A stretch of 64,000 nucleotides of DNA, taken from positions 1 to 64,000 of the forward strand of contig BSDZ01000011.1 of NCBI GenBank assembly GCA_030268105.1, in the 5' to 3' direction. The position numbers and the translations under genes were made by a program. Below are positions 17,458-30,758 of this stretch, piece after piece (positions within the stretch are counted from its first letter, which is position 1; every line of letters begins with the position of its first letter). The stretch is from Volvox africanus (lineage: Eukaryota > Chlorophyta > Chlorophyceae > Chlamydomonadales > Volvocaceae). The notes under the pieces were generated by a model, which was not told the DNA's origin, made no database searches, and saw only the letters and a list, made by a program, of their open reading frames with translations.

Positions 17458-20400
17458 GTTATCGATATAGTACAAAACATAGGTATCAGAGTCTGCCCAA
17501 TTAAGGGTGGTATCGAAAGACACCGAATATGAAGTCAAAGCCCCATATATATGTTTCGTTCCAGGGACAGGCAAAGTGTCCAAGGAAGCTCCCAAGGATC
17601 CTGGATCGCATGACAGTGAGCATACAAGCATGGCTTGTTGCCCGTGGCCACCGGCATGAAGCCATGCCTGCGGCCGTGCGCCCCACCCTAGCTGAGACCT
17701 GTTATTGCTTCGTCCAACACCTCCGTCTACTGCCTCCCCTTGGTCCGTAGCCCTTCTGCCCGGTCGCCTGACAACTGCCGCACCCATTCACACCATCCCC
17801 GCACATGCAGCCCGTCTGGCGAGCTAAATAACGCATGATAGATTGGGGCATAACAAATTCACCACGCAACCAAATTTTGGCACGAAACAATCCAACAAAC
17901 ACGACGTGTTTTTTGTCCCGAGACACTCTGATTATGACTCCAGGGGGACACGTTGTGCTTAGGGCCTAGCAAGAGTTCGTTGAGGGTAGCTCCGGGCAAA
18001 AAGAGACATGTATGGCTCCAGGGAACCACGTGAAACTTGATGAACAAACGAGGCTTACTGGGCCATATCGTGACCCCCCTTAAATCACTGCTGGGACACT
18101 CCCAATGGCACGGACCTAGGGAGCTTTCGTTTATTTGCATGGAAATCAATAAATGGCTGCGTACCCTCCTTCCACCAAATCCAATCCAGATCACGCACAG
18201 TATTATCAATACCGCCCCTTGGGAGAATACATGATCCCCAGCTTAGCATGTGTACTCGGGTAACGGGGATAGTAGAAAGCAAAGCGGTACTGCTAGCTAT
18301 TGAACAGCTCATTATGCATATAGCCATATCACCCATGAAGCAGTGACATTGATACCCGGCGTCCACGAAAACCCACTAAGCCTCCATCCGCACACTTGCG
18401 CAGCCGAAGCTAGCACAAGTTGACAGCAAGCCGAGCGAAATTTCGACCCGCACAGACAGGCCAGCCCTTGAGGCCAAGCGCGCCAATCACCACATGAGCA
18501 GATGCATAAAGCCGCGCAAACTCAGATATCGCCAGAACCCCAGCCGGGTGCGCTCACCATGCAGCGATAACTCCATTTCCCCCGTTCACCACCGCACAAC
18601 GCATGCATGCACATGCCCCTTCCTGTCAGGACCCACCGCAACACAGTGGATTGACCTACTGCCCGTGCAAGCGCATTTCTCTAAAGACAGCCCTGTGTTC
18701 GGACTGCACTACAGCTTGTAGGGCGCGCCTGGCGACTGCTGCTGGGCGGGAGGGCTGTACCAGCTCCAGATATCTGGTGACTGCTGCTGAACCAGCCCTA
18801 GCTATCTGGTGACATGTACTTGGTGACCTGCGACGGACGCGCCAGTATAGGGACGGAAAGGCTGTGTTGAGCAGCAGTGAGGTCGCAAGCGGATCCTTAC
18901 AATACCAAAGACATAGTGACTGTCCATGAAGGTAAAATGTAGCTCCGGCGGAGTGTGCCAGCACGGGACTGGAGCATCTGGGTTGTATGTTAGACAAGCT
19001 GGATAGGGGTTCAGGCTACACCGCGCGCAGCTGGGCTAGGGTATTTAGACGGAAACGTGGCGGGCAGGTGATAGCGACATGCGGAATAAGGGCAGAGCAG
19101 CGGCCGCGTTGAAATTTGCACTAGCAGGCTCGCTTTTCAGATGCTTGTTTACATCCGCGCACATGCAGCCGTTTTGCCTTTGCTTGCCTCACGTGATCCC
19201 TGACTTACTTACCCTTACAACAAAGGTCCATCCCTCCGCACCTTAATCAGAGATCCCAGGTCCCGTACCTGTGGGCTCGCCACTCTCCAAGGCTGTGCGT
19301 CCCTCGCTCATAACTTGGACAGGCGCTGTGTTGGTGAGGGCCTCGCTCGAGCAAGTCTCCGCAAAAAGTGAAGAAAACAGAAATCCCCTCAACAGTCTAG
19401 GACACGACCTCGCCACCAGCTTCTTGATTTCGGATCCAAGTTGCAAAATGCCAACGACACGCCTGATGCGTGGCTTTGAAGCGGTTGCGGCTTACCAATG
19501 GGAGAATAAGGTGCTAACTGGCGACAAATTCAAGGTTGGAGAGAGAGAAAAAGAGGGAGAAGAAGAGAGTGGGGATAAGGCAGCTGGGCGGAGGGCGGGT
19601 GTGGGAGGGGGCAGGGCGGGGATTCAGCTTGGACGAGGGCTTGTTCGTTCGTTCTAGGGGTGCAAGCGCCATACCTTCGACCTAATAAGCGGCACCATAC
19701 GAAGCACTGTTCTCTGTACGAAAATGCTTTGCTCGCCAGCCAGCTTGACCGGCCCCTGCATGCCGCATCATCTGCATAGGCTGTCTTTGGCATCGTCGAC
19801 AAGAATACCACCAAAGCTGCGAATTTAAATTCAACAGCGCGACGGCCGCTGTTGGAATTCCACAAACTCCGCCCAGGGTCTTCAGACTTCTGGAGTGCGG
19901 CGATCAGAAAAAGGTACGTCAGCGCGCTTACGCATGTACACATGGACGGACCCAGAGGTCCCTGTTCGGACCCCTGCACGGACTCGACAACTTGGTACCT
20001 GCCAAGGTGCTGCTTACGGTTGCGTGGCTGACATACGCATTTCATTTGTACAAGGCCTACGTGCAGGCAAACAAACCGCGTTGCCACCCTGCGCAGTACC
20101 TCGGTGGCGTTGGTTTCCCCAAAAAACATTATCAGCAGCTGTTGCTCCTATACGTGCTCGTATTGATTGCTGTGTGATATGTATGTACCAGTTCAACAAT
20201 TCAAGAACCCTATCTAGCATTCACTACTGCAACGTAAAGTTCTCTCGATATGATGAAATGTTTTAAGATTATAAGACGGTTGGTCGGTCATGTATCAAGG
20301 CCTACCGCGTCTGACTTTCTGCAATGGCAACTATGGAAACGCCTGGCAGTTGCACACAAATTCTTAATTCAGGGAAGTAAGGAAAATAAGTTCGAGACAA

Positions 20401-22453
20401 AGAGGCAAATAAAATTGTTCGATGCTCTTACGAGCAAGCCCATCGGTGAAGCTGTCACGTCGAGAAGCGCGATGGATCAACGGTGAACTGACAAGACTGT
20501 CGAAGCTCCCAAACCAACGATTTGATTGCATTTGCATAGTTGTGAGAACTAAATAATGGTTCAATGTATATGATTTGTTCGGGCAATCGTTCAATCCCAA
20601 CCGTAATTGTTTTGCTATTGCTTCATAAACGCGTGAGTGCAGCGGTTGACCAAGGAATCGGGGAGGTCGAACTTATCAAAGTCCACATCTACCAGCAGGC
20701 ACCTAGAATACACACATTTAAAGTCCGTTGCTGCAACTTGCATGGTATGAAAGGTTACAACGTATCCCAAATTTCTCGTTTCTACCTTTCCAACATCCTG
20801 TTCCTGTCCTCTCGTGCGACTTAAAGACGTGCGTCTTGACGACCGCCTGGGCCGCCCCAACGTCCGCCTCCCACTTAATTCAAAGTATGGCATCTGCGTG
20901 TGTATCAGGCCTTGGAGCATGCTCTTTCACGCTTCGATGCCTTTGATTTTCCTTCAAAAAGACTTATTATCGAACACGTTTCACTGGAAGAACGAGCTAT
21001 GGGTAGCCGGAGATGAACCGTTCAAATAAATGCATGTTGGGCATTAGACTACGTGTGTATAGGGCCGGATGGCCGTGTCTATTTATACATTGATCAGGAC
21101 GTATTCACATACGGCTGGTAGAGGATGCCACGGCATGGGAACAGTGACATCCACGACAGTGTACGCCTGATGGCTGGTGCGTGCTTGTGCCTTCATGCAC
21201 ATCTAATTTGTGGATGGGCTGCGGGCTGAACGTGTGTGTATGTTTGTGTATGATACGTTCACGTTCACTGTTTGGAAACTAGTTTGATAAGCCCCACCCC
21301 GCCGTTGGTATGGGCTATGGGTATGTGTTTATACCCCTTCACGTGATATATTGATGACGAGCATGTGAACCATGCAGCTGTGTTGACTGCATTACCGAGC
21401 TACTAAAGCTGTGTAAACATCTTGCCGTATCCGTTAATTGTGTAGGCGTGTACTCAGACAGGAAGGGCGCAGAAAACTGAAACATAATGACATCTTGTCA
21501 CACTGTAGGGGCTACGCAGCAAATATGGAATTATTGACGAGGGTCTGAGCTCAGGGTGTGCGTGGTTAAGAAAGTTACATGAAACACAAACAGAATTGTG
21601 GAAGTACCAATCACGATATAGTACAAAACATAGGTATCAGAGTCTGCCCAATTAAGGGTGGTATCGAAAGACACCGAATATGAAGTCAAAGCCCCATATA
21701 CATGTTTCGTTCCAGGGACAGACAAAGTGTCCAAGGAAGCTCCCAAGGATCCTGGATCGCGTGTTTCTGGGGTCGTAACCCTCCATGTGGTGGGGTTTCT
21801 TTACCTCGCACCCATTACTCCTCCATTGCACAAACAGGGACAATCAAGACGTCCCGGCCAAAGCCACTCCGGCGGCTAAGGCCCCCCCTTTGTCCCAGCC
21901 AAAGCCGCTCCGGCGGCTTAAGCCCACTTCTTTTTGCCACTCGTTACACAAGCAAAGGACAATACGTCCCAGCCACAGCCGCCCTGGAGGCAGAGCCCCC
22001 GACCAGTCCACACCAGGGCATTAAATCTGCGTGGAAAGGGTTTGTTAGTCAGTAAGGACATGTCTAATTATTATCGTAAAAACTGAGCGACACAATGAAA
22101 CAGGCAGGCCAAGTCCCACACTTACCTTCTGATGACTAACATAAAGCCCTGATAAGATGCATGCAATCCCCCCTTTGTTTCCCTTGCTCCACCCCTCGCT
22201 CGTCATATGCCTTCGGCATGCGCATCTAGTTGTTGTTCTCAAGTCTGCTATATGCGACTTGCAAGTGTTCGAAGGCTTTGAAGGCCAACGCCCTGTGTTG
22301 CCCACCGAGCAGGTGACGGTGTGGGTTCACCTGCCACCTGAGCCTGTCGTACACAGCCTTCCGTCCCTGGGTTTTGAACTTCTCCGGAGCAAGCTGGAAG
22401 ATGAGACGGTCGCCAAGTGCCTCATCTTCCAGTTTGCTAAGTGTGATCACCCA

Positions 22454-22553
22454 CTGAGAACCACGATCAGAGTGAACAATTACCTTACTTGGAAATTTAC
22501 GCCTAAATAATGCCATTGTTAGCGCATCAGTAACCAGGTTGGCTTTAAGCCTG
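22454..22553 (-). mobile_element. Fragment of a bacterial IS3-family transposase, unit 3 copy
   Basis: Identical in position and reading to 14911-15010. Inherited with the unit duplication. Confidence 0.8.
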
Positions 22554-22602
22554 CCACATCCGCATTTGTAAGCCCCTCAGTGGGTATGACGACATGGCTC
22601 AC

Positions 22603-23058
22603 GTGGCGCAACCCGTTCTCTGCTGTTTGGGTATCCCCGCTTTCAGCCACGTCCCTCTCGTGGCACACCACGTTATCCGCATTTTGGGTATCTCCGCTTT
22701 CGACCACGTGCCTCTCGTGGCACACCACGTTCTCCGCACTTTGGGTATCTCCGCTTTCGGCCACGTGCCTCTCGTGGCACACCACATTATCCGCATTTTG
22801 GGTATCTCCGCTTTTGGCCACGTGCCTCTCGTGGCACACCACGTTCTCCGCACTTTGGGTATCTCCGCTTTCGGCCACGTCCCTCTCGTGGCACACCACA
22901 TTATCCGCATTTTGGGTATCTCCGCTTTCGGCCACGTGCCTCTCGTGGCACACCATGTTATCTGCACTTTGGGTATCCCCGCTTTCAGCCACGTCCCTCT
23001 CGTGGCACACCACATTATCCGCATTTTGGGTATCTCCGCTTTCAGCCACGTGCCTCTC
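22603..23058 (-). repeat. 57-bp minisatellite, 8 copies, unit 3
   Basis: Same variant order as unit 2. Confidence 0.93.
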
Positions 23059-24176
23059 GTAGTTAACCTCTTTGGTATCACTCTCATTATTGCCGATATG
23101 GACCACTGGCACCTCGTGGTCGATTTTGCTCTCGATGCTCTGCACATCCTGGTGTTGGAACACAGACACCTCATAGTCAAACCCATCACTTTTGGTTCCA
23201 TTTTTCCAGGGCTGAACTTCATGGTCAGGCTCACTGACGTCTGCCTCGCTGGGTATCTCCATAGGAACGACTGTCTGAGAACCCATAATCCAGCCAGATA
23301 TTTGCTGCATGGACGGCAACCTAAGTTGCCAGCACAGCACCTTCGGCTGCAGATGCACCGCGGTCGAAGAGAGAAATATGGTCCTGCGGCAATGGGCGAA
23401 AAATTAATTTTCTGTGACTTAAAATGCTTCAGGCTTTGACCTTGACCGTGAGGCGGCGGCGGCATCCCAATCACATACAGCTACAACGCAAGGAAAGCTG
23501 CCCATATAGTTAATTTTTAATTAAGCTTAGCAAAGGCATCGGTGGAGTCAGCCACGAAAATTGGAAAAGGCTTGAGCGTACCTTGGGTAGAAGACCTCGA
23601 AGCATGTCCGCGCCAGGTAGAAGATTCCACTGAGCATGGCTTTTAGGACGGGCCTAGCGACACAGCTCATGGTATCTGAATCCACGCAAACAAGCAAGCC
23701 TATCCAAAGACCAGGTGTGCTTGCAGCTTAAGGCCGCGGTGTGCGTATGTTGAAAGTCAAGTTCGATAGAGATAGAGTGTGCAGAGCAGGTAGCAGTAAA
23801 CAACGTTGCATTTAAAACGCTGTAGTGAGAAAATGCGCACTGAACAGCCTAAGTAGCAAAAGTTTGATGAAAGTACGGCGGAGAGTGTACCTGCCCTTCC
23901 AGGGGCTTCTTTACATATGTGAGAAATTTTGAGGTATTTCGTTGCTTATGGAAAGCTTCCAATCAATCCACAGTTAGGATGGCACAGGGAAGTTATGTGC
24001 ATTCAGTACTAAGCTGGAACCACGGCCAGTAGCGTCTGTGGACGACGCGAAGTTGAACCTCTTTTTCCTAGGATAGAATTTGCAGCTCTCAGCGTTTTAT
24101 TATGGAAATATGGGGCCTTGGCGCATGCTCTTTCACGCTTCGATGCCTTTGATTTTCCTTCAAAGAGACTTGTTAT

Positions 24177-25000
24177 TGTTGTACCTCTCGTTCGCGTTTG
24201 CGCATAAGTATCTGCACGTCTGGAGACTATCGACACCGATGCGCGAGCACTTGCAAGTACAGCAAGGCAAGCGAGAGCAAACAGAGACAGCGGAAGACTT
24301 CAAGACGAAGAGAGATATAACTTACGGTCTTACAGATCGGAATGATGCAATGGACGAAATCACCGTCAGCGCCGGAAGCAAGCAATCATCACGCGGCGGT
24401 GATTAGCGAAGTTCAGGCTTAGCTCGGGCTAAGTAGAATATCGTATAGTAATAGTAATGTAGAACACACAAGTGTTCTCCGGTATCGAATGTCTTATCTT
24501 GCTTAGCCGTCCTCGCATCTGTTATACTCGCAGCATCGCAATGCCGTATGATTCACATCAGGAGGCCGATCCTAGATGTGACAACCCTACTGCGTCTAGG
24601 CGATGTCTACGCATAACAACGTATAAGCCTTTCCGGCATTCGCATGATGCAAGGGTCCGGATAACGATATCCGGTTGCAGGGCATGCATCGCGACGAGTG
24701 CGGCGCTCTCAACGTGTGCTGTAATGAAGTAATATTATATCAGATAATATTACTTATTGTTTCGTAGCACGAGCATAATGCGCACTTCCATGCTTCGGGC
24801 TTTCATGCATGCTAGGCGGATTTGCCATGATGCGATGTCGCGATGGATAATGACAACATGCCAAATGCATATATAAATGTACACGAATACATTTATATCA
24901 TGCAGATTCATTCATATGCAATGCGTTCATCACAAAAGCACTTTGCCTCGTAGGATCGCGTCGACCTACGCGTCGGCGGGAAATGAACCGTAGCACAACA
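24177..25000 (-). mobile_element. Solo LTR, unit 3 copy, inverted
   Basis: Same insertion as 16634-17457 duplicated with the unit: GTTAT at 24172-24176 and 25001-25005. I see no difference between the two solo LTRs. Confidence 0.97.
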
Positions 25001-28000
25001 GTTATCGATATAGTACAAAACATAGGTATCAGAGTCTGCCCAATTAAGGGTGGTATCGAAAGACACCGAATATGAAGTCAAAGCCCCATATATATGTTTC
25101 GTTCCAGGGACAGGCAAAGTGTCCAAGGAAGCTCCCAAGGATCCTGGATCGCATGACAGTGAGCATACAAGCATGGCTTGTTGCCCGTGGCCACCGGCAT
25201 GAAGCCATGCCTGCGGCCGTGCGCCCCACCCTAGCTGAGACCTGTTATTGCTTCGTCCAACACCTCCGTCTACTGCCTCCCCTTGGTCCGTAGCCCTTCT
25301 GCCCGGTCGCCTGACAACTGCCGCACCCATTCACACCATCCCCGCACATGCAGCCCGTCTGGCGAGCTAAATAACGCATGATAGATTGGGGCATAACAAA
25401 TTCACCACGCAACCAAATTTTGGCACGAAACAATCCAACAAACACGACGTGTTTTTTGTCCCGAGACACTCTGATTATGACTCCAGGGGGACACGTTGTG
25501 CTTAGGGCCTAGCAAGAGTTCGTTGAGGGTAGCTCCGGGCAAAAAGAGACATGTATGGCTCCAGGGAACCACGTGAAACTTGATGAACAAACGAGGCTTA
25601 CTGGGCCATATCGTGACCCCCCTTAAATCACTGCTGGGACACTCCCAATGGCACGGACCTAGGGAGCTTTCGTTTATTTGCATGGAAATCAATAAATGGC
25701 TGCGTACCCTCCTTCCACCAAATCCAATCCAGATCACGCACAGTATTATCAATACCGCCCCTTGGGAGAATACATGATCCCCAGCTTAGCATGTGTACTC
25801 GGGTAACGGGGATAGTAGAAAGCAAAGCGGTACTGCTAGCTATTGAACAGCTCATTATGCATATAGCCATATCACCCATGAAGCAGTGACATTGATACCC
25901 GGCGTCCACGAAAACCCACTAAGCCTCCATCCGCACACTTGCGCAGCCGAAGCTAGCACAAGTTGACAGCAAGCCGAGCGAAATTTCGACCCGCACAGAC
26001 AGGCCAGCCCTTGAGGCCAAGCGCGCCAATCACCACATGAGCAGATGCATAAAGCCGCGCAAACTCAGATATCGCCAGAACCCCAGCCGGGTGCGCTCAC
26101 CATGCAGCGATAACTCCATTTCCCCCGTTCACCACCGCACAACGCATGCATGCACATGCCCCTTCCTGTCAGGACCCACCGCAACACAGTGGATTGACCT
26201 ACTGCCCGTGCAAGCGCATTTCTCTAAAGACAGCCCTGTGTTCGGACTGCACTACAGCTTGTAGGGCGCGCCTGGCGACTGCTGCTGGGCGGGAGGGCTG
26301 TACCAGCTCCAGATATCTGGTGACTGCTGCTGAACCAGCCCTAGCTATCTGGTGACATGTACTTGGTGACCTGCGACGGACGCGCCAGTATAGGGACGGA
26401 AAGGCTGTGTTGAGCAGCAGTGAGGTCGCAAGCGGATCCTTACAATACCAAAGACATAGTGACTGTCCATGAAGGTAAAATGTAGCTCCGGCGGAGTGTG
26501 CCAGCACGGGACTGGAGCATCTGGGTTGTATGTTAGACAAGCTGGATAGGGGTTCAGGCTACACCGCGCGCAGCTGGGCTAGGGTATTTAGACGGAAACG
26601 TGGCGGGCAGGTGATAGCGACATGCGGAATAAGGGCAGAGCAGCGGCCGCGTTGAAATTTGCACTAGCAGGCTCGCTTTTCAGATGCTTGTTTACATCCG
26701 CGCACATGCAGCCGTTTTGCCTTTGCTTGCCTCACGTGATCCCTGACTTACTTACCCTTACAACAAAGGTCCATCCCTCCGCACCTTAATCAGAGATCCC
26801 AGGTCCCGTACCTGTGGGCTCGCCACTCTCCAAGGCTGTGCGTCCCTCGCTCATAACTTGGACAGGCGCTGTGTTGGTGAGGGCCTCGCTCGAGCAAGTC
26901 TCCGCAAAAAGTGAAGAAAACAGAAATCCCCTCAACAGTCTAGGACACGACCTCGCCACCAGCTTCTTGATTTCGGATCCAAGTTGCAAAATGCCAACGA
27001 CACGCCTGATGCGTGGCTTTGAAGCGGTTGCGGCTTACCAATGGGAGAATAAGGTGCTAACTGGCGACAAATTCAAGGTTGGAGAGAGAGAAAAAGAGGG
27101 AGAAGAAGAGAGTGGGGATAAGGCAGCTGGGCGGAGGGCGGGTGTGGGAGGGGGCAGGGCGGGGATTCAGCTTGGACGAGGGCTTGTTCGTTCGTTCTAG
27201 GGGTGCAAGCGCCATACCTTCGACCTAATAAGCGGCACCATACGAAGCACTGTTCTCTGTACGAAAATGCTTTGCTCGCCAGCCAGCTTGACCGGCCCCT
27301 GCATGCCGCATCATCTGCATAGGCTGTCTTTGGCATCGTCGACAAGAATACCACCAAAGCTGCGAATTTAAATTCAACAGCGCGACGGCCGCTGTTGGAA
27401 TTCCACAAACTCCGCCCAGGGTCTTCAGACTTCTGGAGTGCGGCGATCAGAAAAAGGTACGTCAGCGCGCTTACGCATGTACACATGGACGGACCCAGAG
27501 GTCCCTGTTCGGACCCCTGCACGGACTCGACAACTTGGTACCTGCCAAGGTGCTGCTTACGGTTGCGTGGCTGACATACGCATTTCATTTGTACAAGGCC
27601 TACGTGCAGGCAAAGAAACCGCGTTGCCACCCTGCGCAGTACCTCGGTGGCGTTGGTTTCCCCAAAAAACATTATCAGCAGCTGTTGCTCCTATACGTGC
27701 TCGTATTGATTGCTGTGTGATATGTATGTACCAGTTCAACAATTCAAGAACCCTATCTAGCATTCACTACTGCAACGTAAAGTTCTCTCGATATGATGAA
27801 ATGTTTTAAGATTATAAGACGGTTGGTCGGTCATGTATCAAGGCCTACCGCGTCTGACTTTCTGCAATGGCAACTATGGAAACGCCTGGCAGTTGCACAC
27901 AAATTCTTAATTCAGGGAAGTAAGGAAAATAAGTTCGAGACAAAGAGGCAAATAAAATTGTTCGATGCTCTTACGAGCAAGCCCATCGGTGAAGCTGTCA

Positions 28001-29768
28001 CGTCGAGAAGCGCGATGGATCAACGGTGAACTGACAAGACTGTCGAAGCTCCCAAACCAACGATTTGATTGCATTTGCATAGTTGTGAGAACTAAATAAT
28101 GGTTCAATGTATATGATTTGTTCGGGCAATCGTTCAATCCCAACCGTAATTGTTTTGCTATTGCTTCATAAACGCGTGAGTGCAGCGGTTGACCAAGGAA
28201 TCGGGGAGGTCGAACTTATCAAAGTCCACATCTACCAGCAGGCACCTAGAATACACACATTTAAAGTCCGTTGCTGCAACTTGCATGGTATGAAAGGTTA
28301 CAACGTATCCCAAATTTCTCGTTTCTACCTTTCCAACATCCTGTTCCTGTCCTCTCGTGCGACTTAAAGACGTGCGTCTTGACGACCGCCTGGGCCGCCC
28401 CAACGTCCGCCTCCCACTTAATTCAAAGTATGGCATCTGCGTGTGTATCAGGCCTTGGAGCATGCTCTTTCACGCTTCGATGCCTTTGATTTTCCTTCAA
28501 AAAGACTTATTATCGAACACGTTTCACTGGAAGAACGAGCTATGGGTAGCCGGAGATGAACCGTTCAAATAAATGCATGTTGGGCATTAGACTACGTGTG
28601 TATAGGGCCGGATGGCCGTGTCTATTTATACATTGATCAGGACGTATTCACATACGGCTGGTAGAGGATGCCACGGCATGGGAACAGTGACATCCACGAC
28701 AGTGTACGCCTGATGGCTGGTGCGTGCTCGTGCCTTCATGCACACCTAATTTGTGGATGGGCTGCGGGCTGAACGTGTGTGTATGTTTGTGTATGATACG
28801 TTCACGTTCACTGTTTGGAAACTAGTTTGATAAGCCCCACCCCGCCGTTGGTATGGGCTATGGGTATGTGTTTATACCCCTTCACGTGATATATTGATGA
28901 CGAGCATGTGAACCATGCAGCTGTGTTGACTGCATTACCGAGCTACTAAAGCTGTGTAAACATCTTGCCGTATCCGTTAATTGTGTAGGCGTGTACTCAG
29001 ACAGGAAGGGCGCAGAAAACTGAAACATAATGACATCTTGTCACACTGTAGGGGCTACGCAGCAAATATGGAATTATTGACGAGGGTCTGAGCTCAGGGT
29101 GTGCGTGGTTAAGAAAGTTACATGAAACACAAACAGAATTGTGGAAGTACCAATCACGATATAGTACAAAACATAGGTATCAGAGTCTGCCCAATTAAGG
29201 GTGGTATCGAAAGACACCGAATATGAAGTCAAAGCCCCATATATATGTTTCGTTCCAGGGACAGACAAAGTGTCCAAGGAAGCTCCCAAGGATCCTGGAT
29301 CGCGTGTTTCTGGGGTCGTAACCCTCCATGTGGTGGGGTTTCTTTACCTCGCACCCATTACTCCTCCATTGCACAAACAGGGACAATCAAGACGTCCCGG
29401 CCAAAGCCACTCCGGCGGCTAAGGCCCCCCCTTTGTCCCAGCCAAAGCCACTCCGGCGGCTTAAGCCCACTTCTTTTTGCCACTCGTTACACAAGCAAAG
29501 GACAATACGTCCCAGCCACAGCCGCCCTGGAGGCAGAGCCCCCGACCAGTCCACACCAGGGCATTAAATCTGCGTGGAAAGGGTTTGTTAGTCAGTAAGG
29601 ACATGTCTAATTATTATCGTAAAAACTGAGCGACACAATGAAACAGGCAGGCCAAGTCCCACACTTACCTTCTGATGACTAACATAAAGCCCTGATAAGA
29701 TGCATGCAATCCCCCCTTTGTTTCCCTTGCTCCACCCCTCGCTCGTCATATGCCTTCGGCATGCGCAT

Positions 29769-30758
29769 CTAGTTGTTGTTCTCAAGTCTGCTATATGCGA
29801 CTTGCAAGTGTTCGAAGGCTTTGAAGGCCAACGCCCTGTGTTGCCCACCGAGCAGGTGACGGTGTGGGTTCACCTGCCACCTGAGCCTGTCGTACACAGC
29901 CTTCCGTCCCTGGGTTTTGAACTTCTCCGGAGCAAGCTGGAAGATGAGACGGTCGCCAAGTGCCTCATCTTCCAGTTTGCTAAGTGTGATCACCCACTCA
30001 ACCACATCCGCATTTGTAAGCCCCTCAGTGGGTATGACGACATGGCTCACGTGGCGCAACCCGTTATCTGCACTTTGGGTATCCCCGCTTTCAGCCACGT
30101 CCCTCTCGTGGCACACCACGTTATCCGCATTTTGGGTATCTCCGCTTTCGGCCACGTGCCTCTCGTGGCACACCATGTTATCTGCACTTTGGGTATCTCC
30201 GCTTTCAGCCACGTCCCTCTCGTGGCACACCACATTATCCGCATTTTGGGTATCTCCGCTTTTGGCCACGTGCCTCTCGTGGCACACCACGTTCTCCGCA
30301 CTTTGGGTATCTCCGCTTTCGGCCACGTGCCTCTCGTGGCACACCACATTATCCGCATTTTGGGTATCTCCGCTTTCGGCCACGTGCCTCTCGTGGCACA
30401 CCATGTTATCTGCACTTTGGGTATCTCCGCTTTCAGCCACGTCCCTCTCGTGGCACACCACATTATCCGCATTTTGGGTATCTCCGCTTTCAGCCACGTG
30501 CCTCTCGTAGTTAACCTCTTTGGTATCACTCTCATTATTGCCGATATGGACCACTGGCACCTCGTGGTCGATTTTGCTCTCGATGCTCTGCGCATCCTGG
30601 TGTTGGAACACAGACACCTCATAGTCAAACCCATCACTTTTGGTTCCATTTTTCCAGGGCTGAACTTCATGGTCAGGCTCACTGACGTCTGCCTCGCTGG
30701 GTATCTCCATAGGAACGACTGTCTGAGAACCCATAATCCAGCCAGATATTTGCTGCAT
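29769..30758 (-). CDS. Candidate gene with 19-residue repeats, unit 4 (329 codons)
   Basis: Intact copy of the unit 1 candidate, ATG 30758 to TAG 29769. The private base at 30762 is silent in this frame (CCG to CCA) but changes the overlapping frames. Confidence 0.4.
   Translation of the reverse strand: MQQISGWIMGSQTVVPMEIPSEADVSEPDHEVQPWKNGTKSDGFDYEVSVFQHQDAQSIESKIDHEVPVVHIGNNESDTKEVNYERHVAESGDTQNADNVVCHERDVAESGDTQSADNMVCHERHVAESGDTQNADNVVCHERHVAESGDTQSAENVVCHERHVAKSGDTQNADNVVCHERDVAESGDTQSADNMVCHERHVAESGDTQNADNVVCHERDVAESGDTQSADNGLRHVSHVVIPTEGLTNADVVEWVITLSKLEDEALGDRLIFQLAPEKFKTQGRKAVYDRLRWQVNPHRHLLGGQHRALAFKAFEHLQVAYSRLENNN
30051..30506 (-). repeat. 57-bp minisatellite, 8 copies, unit 4
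   Basis: Variant order identical to units 1 and 7. Confidence 0.93.

Larger units (their letters stand above)
13667..21209 (+). repeat. Tandem-array unit 2 (7543 bp), with solo LTR and IS3 fragment
   Basis: Same layout as unit 1 plus two insertions: a 100-bp bacterial fragment replacing 5 bp (14911-15010) and a solo LTR with target duplication (16634-17462). 6619 + 95 + 829 = 7543, which accounts for the whole length difference. Confidence 0.97.
22226..23310 (-). pseudogene. Candidate repeat gene of unit 3, broken by IS3 fragment
   Basis: Same break as in unit 2: ATG at 23310, stop at 22519 inside the inserted fragment, and the displaced C-terminal part ending at 22226. Confidence 0.45.
21210..28752 (+). 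repeat. Tandem-array unit 3 (7543 bp), near-copy of unit 2
   Basis: It carries the same solo LTR with the same GTTAT duplication and the same IS3 fragment as unit 2. Few differences are visible: CTTCC versus CTGCC near 23897, AAG versus AAC at 27615, and two bases near the unit end. It arose by duplication of unit 2, or the reverse, after both insertions. Confidence 0.97.
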
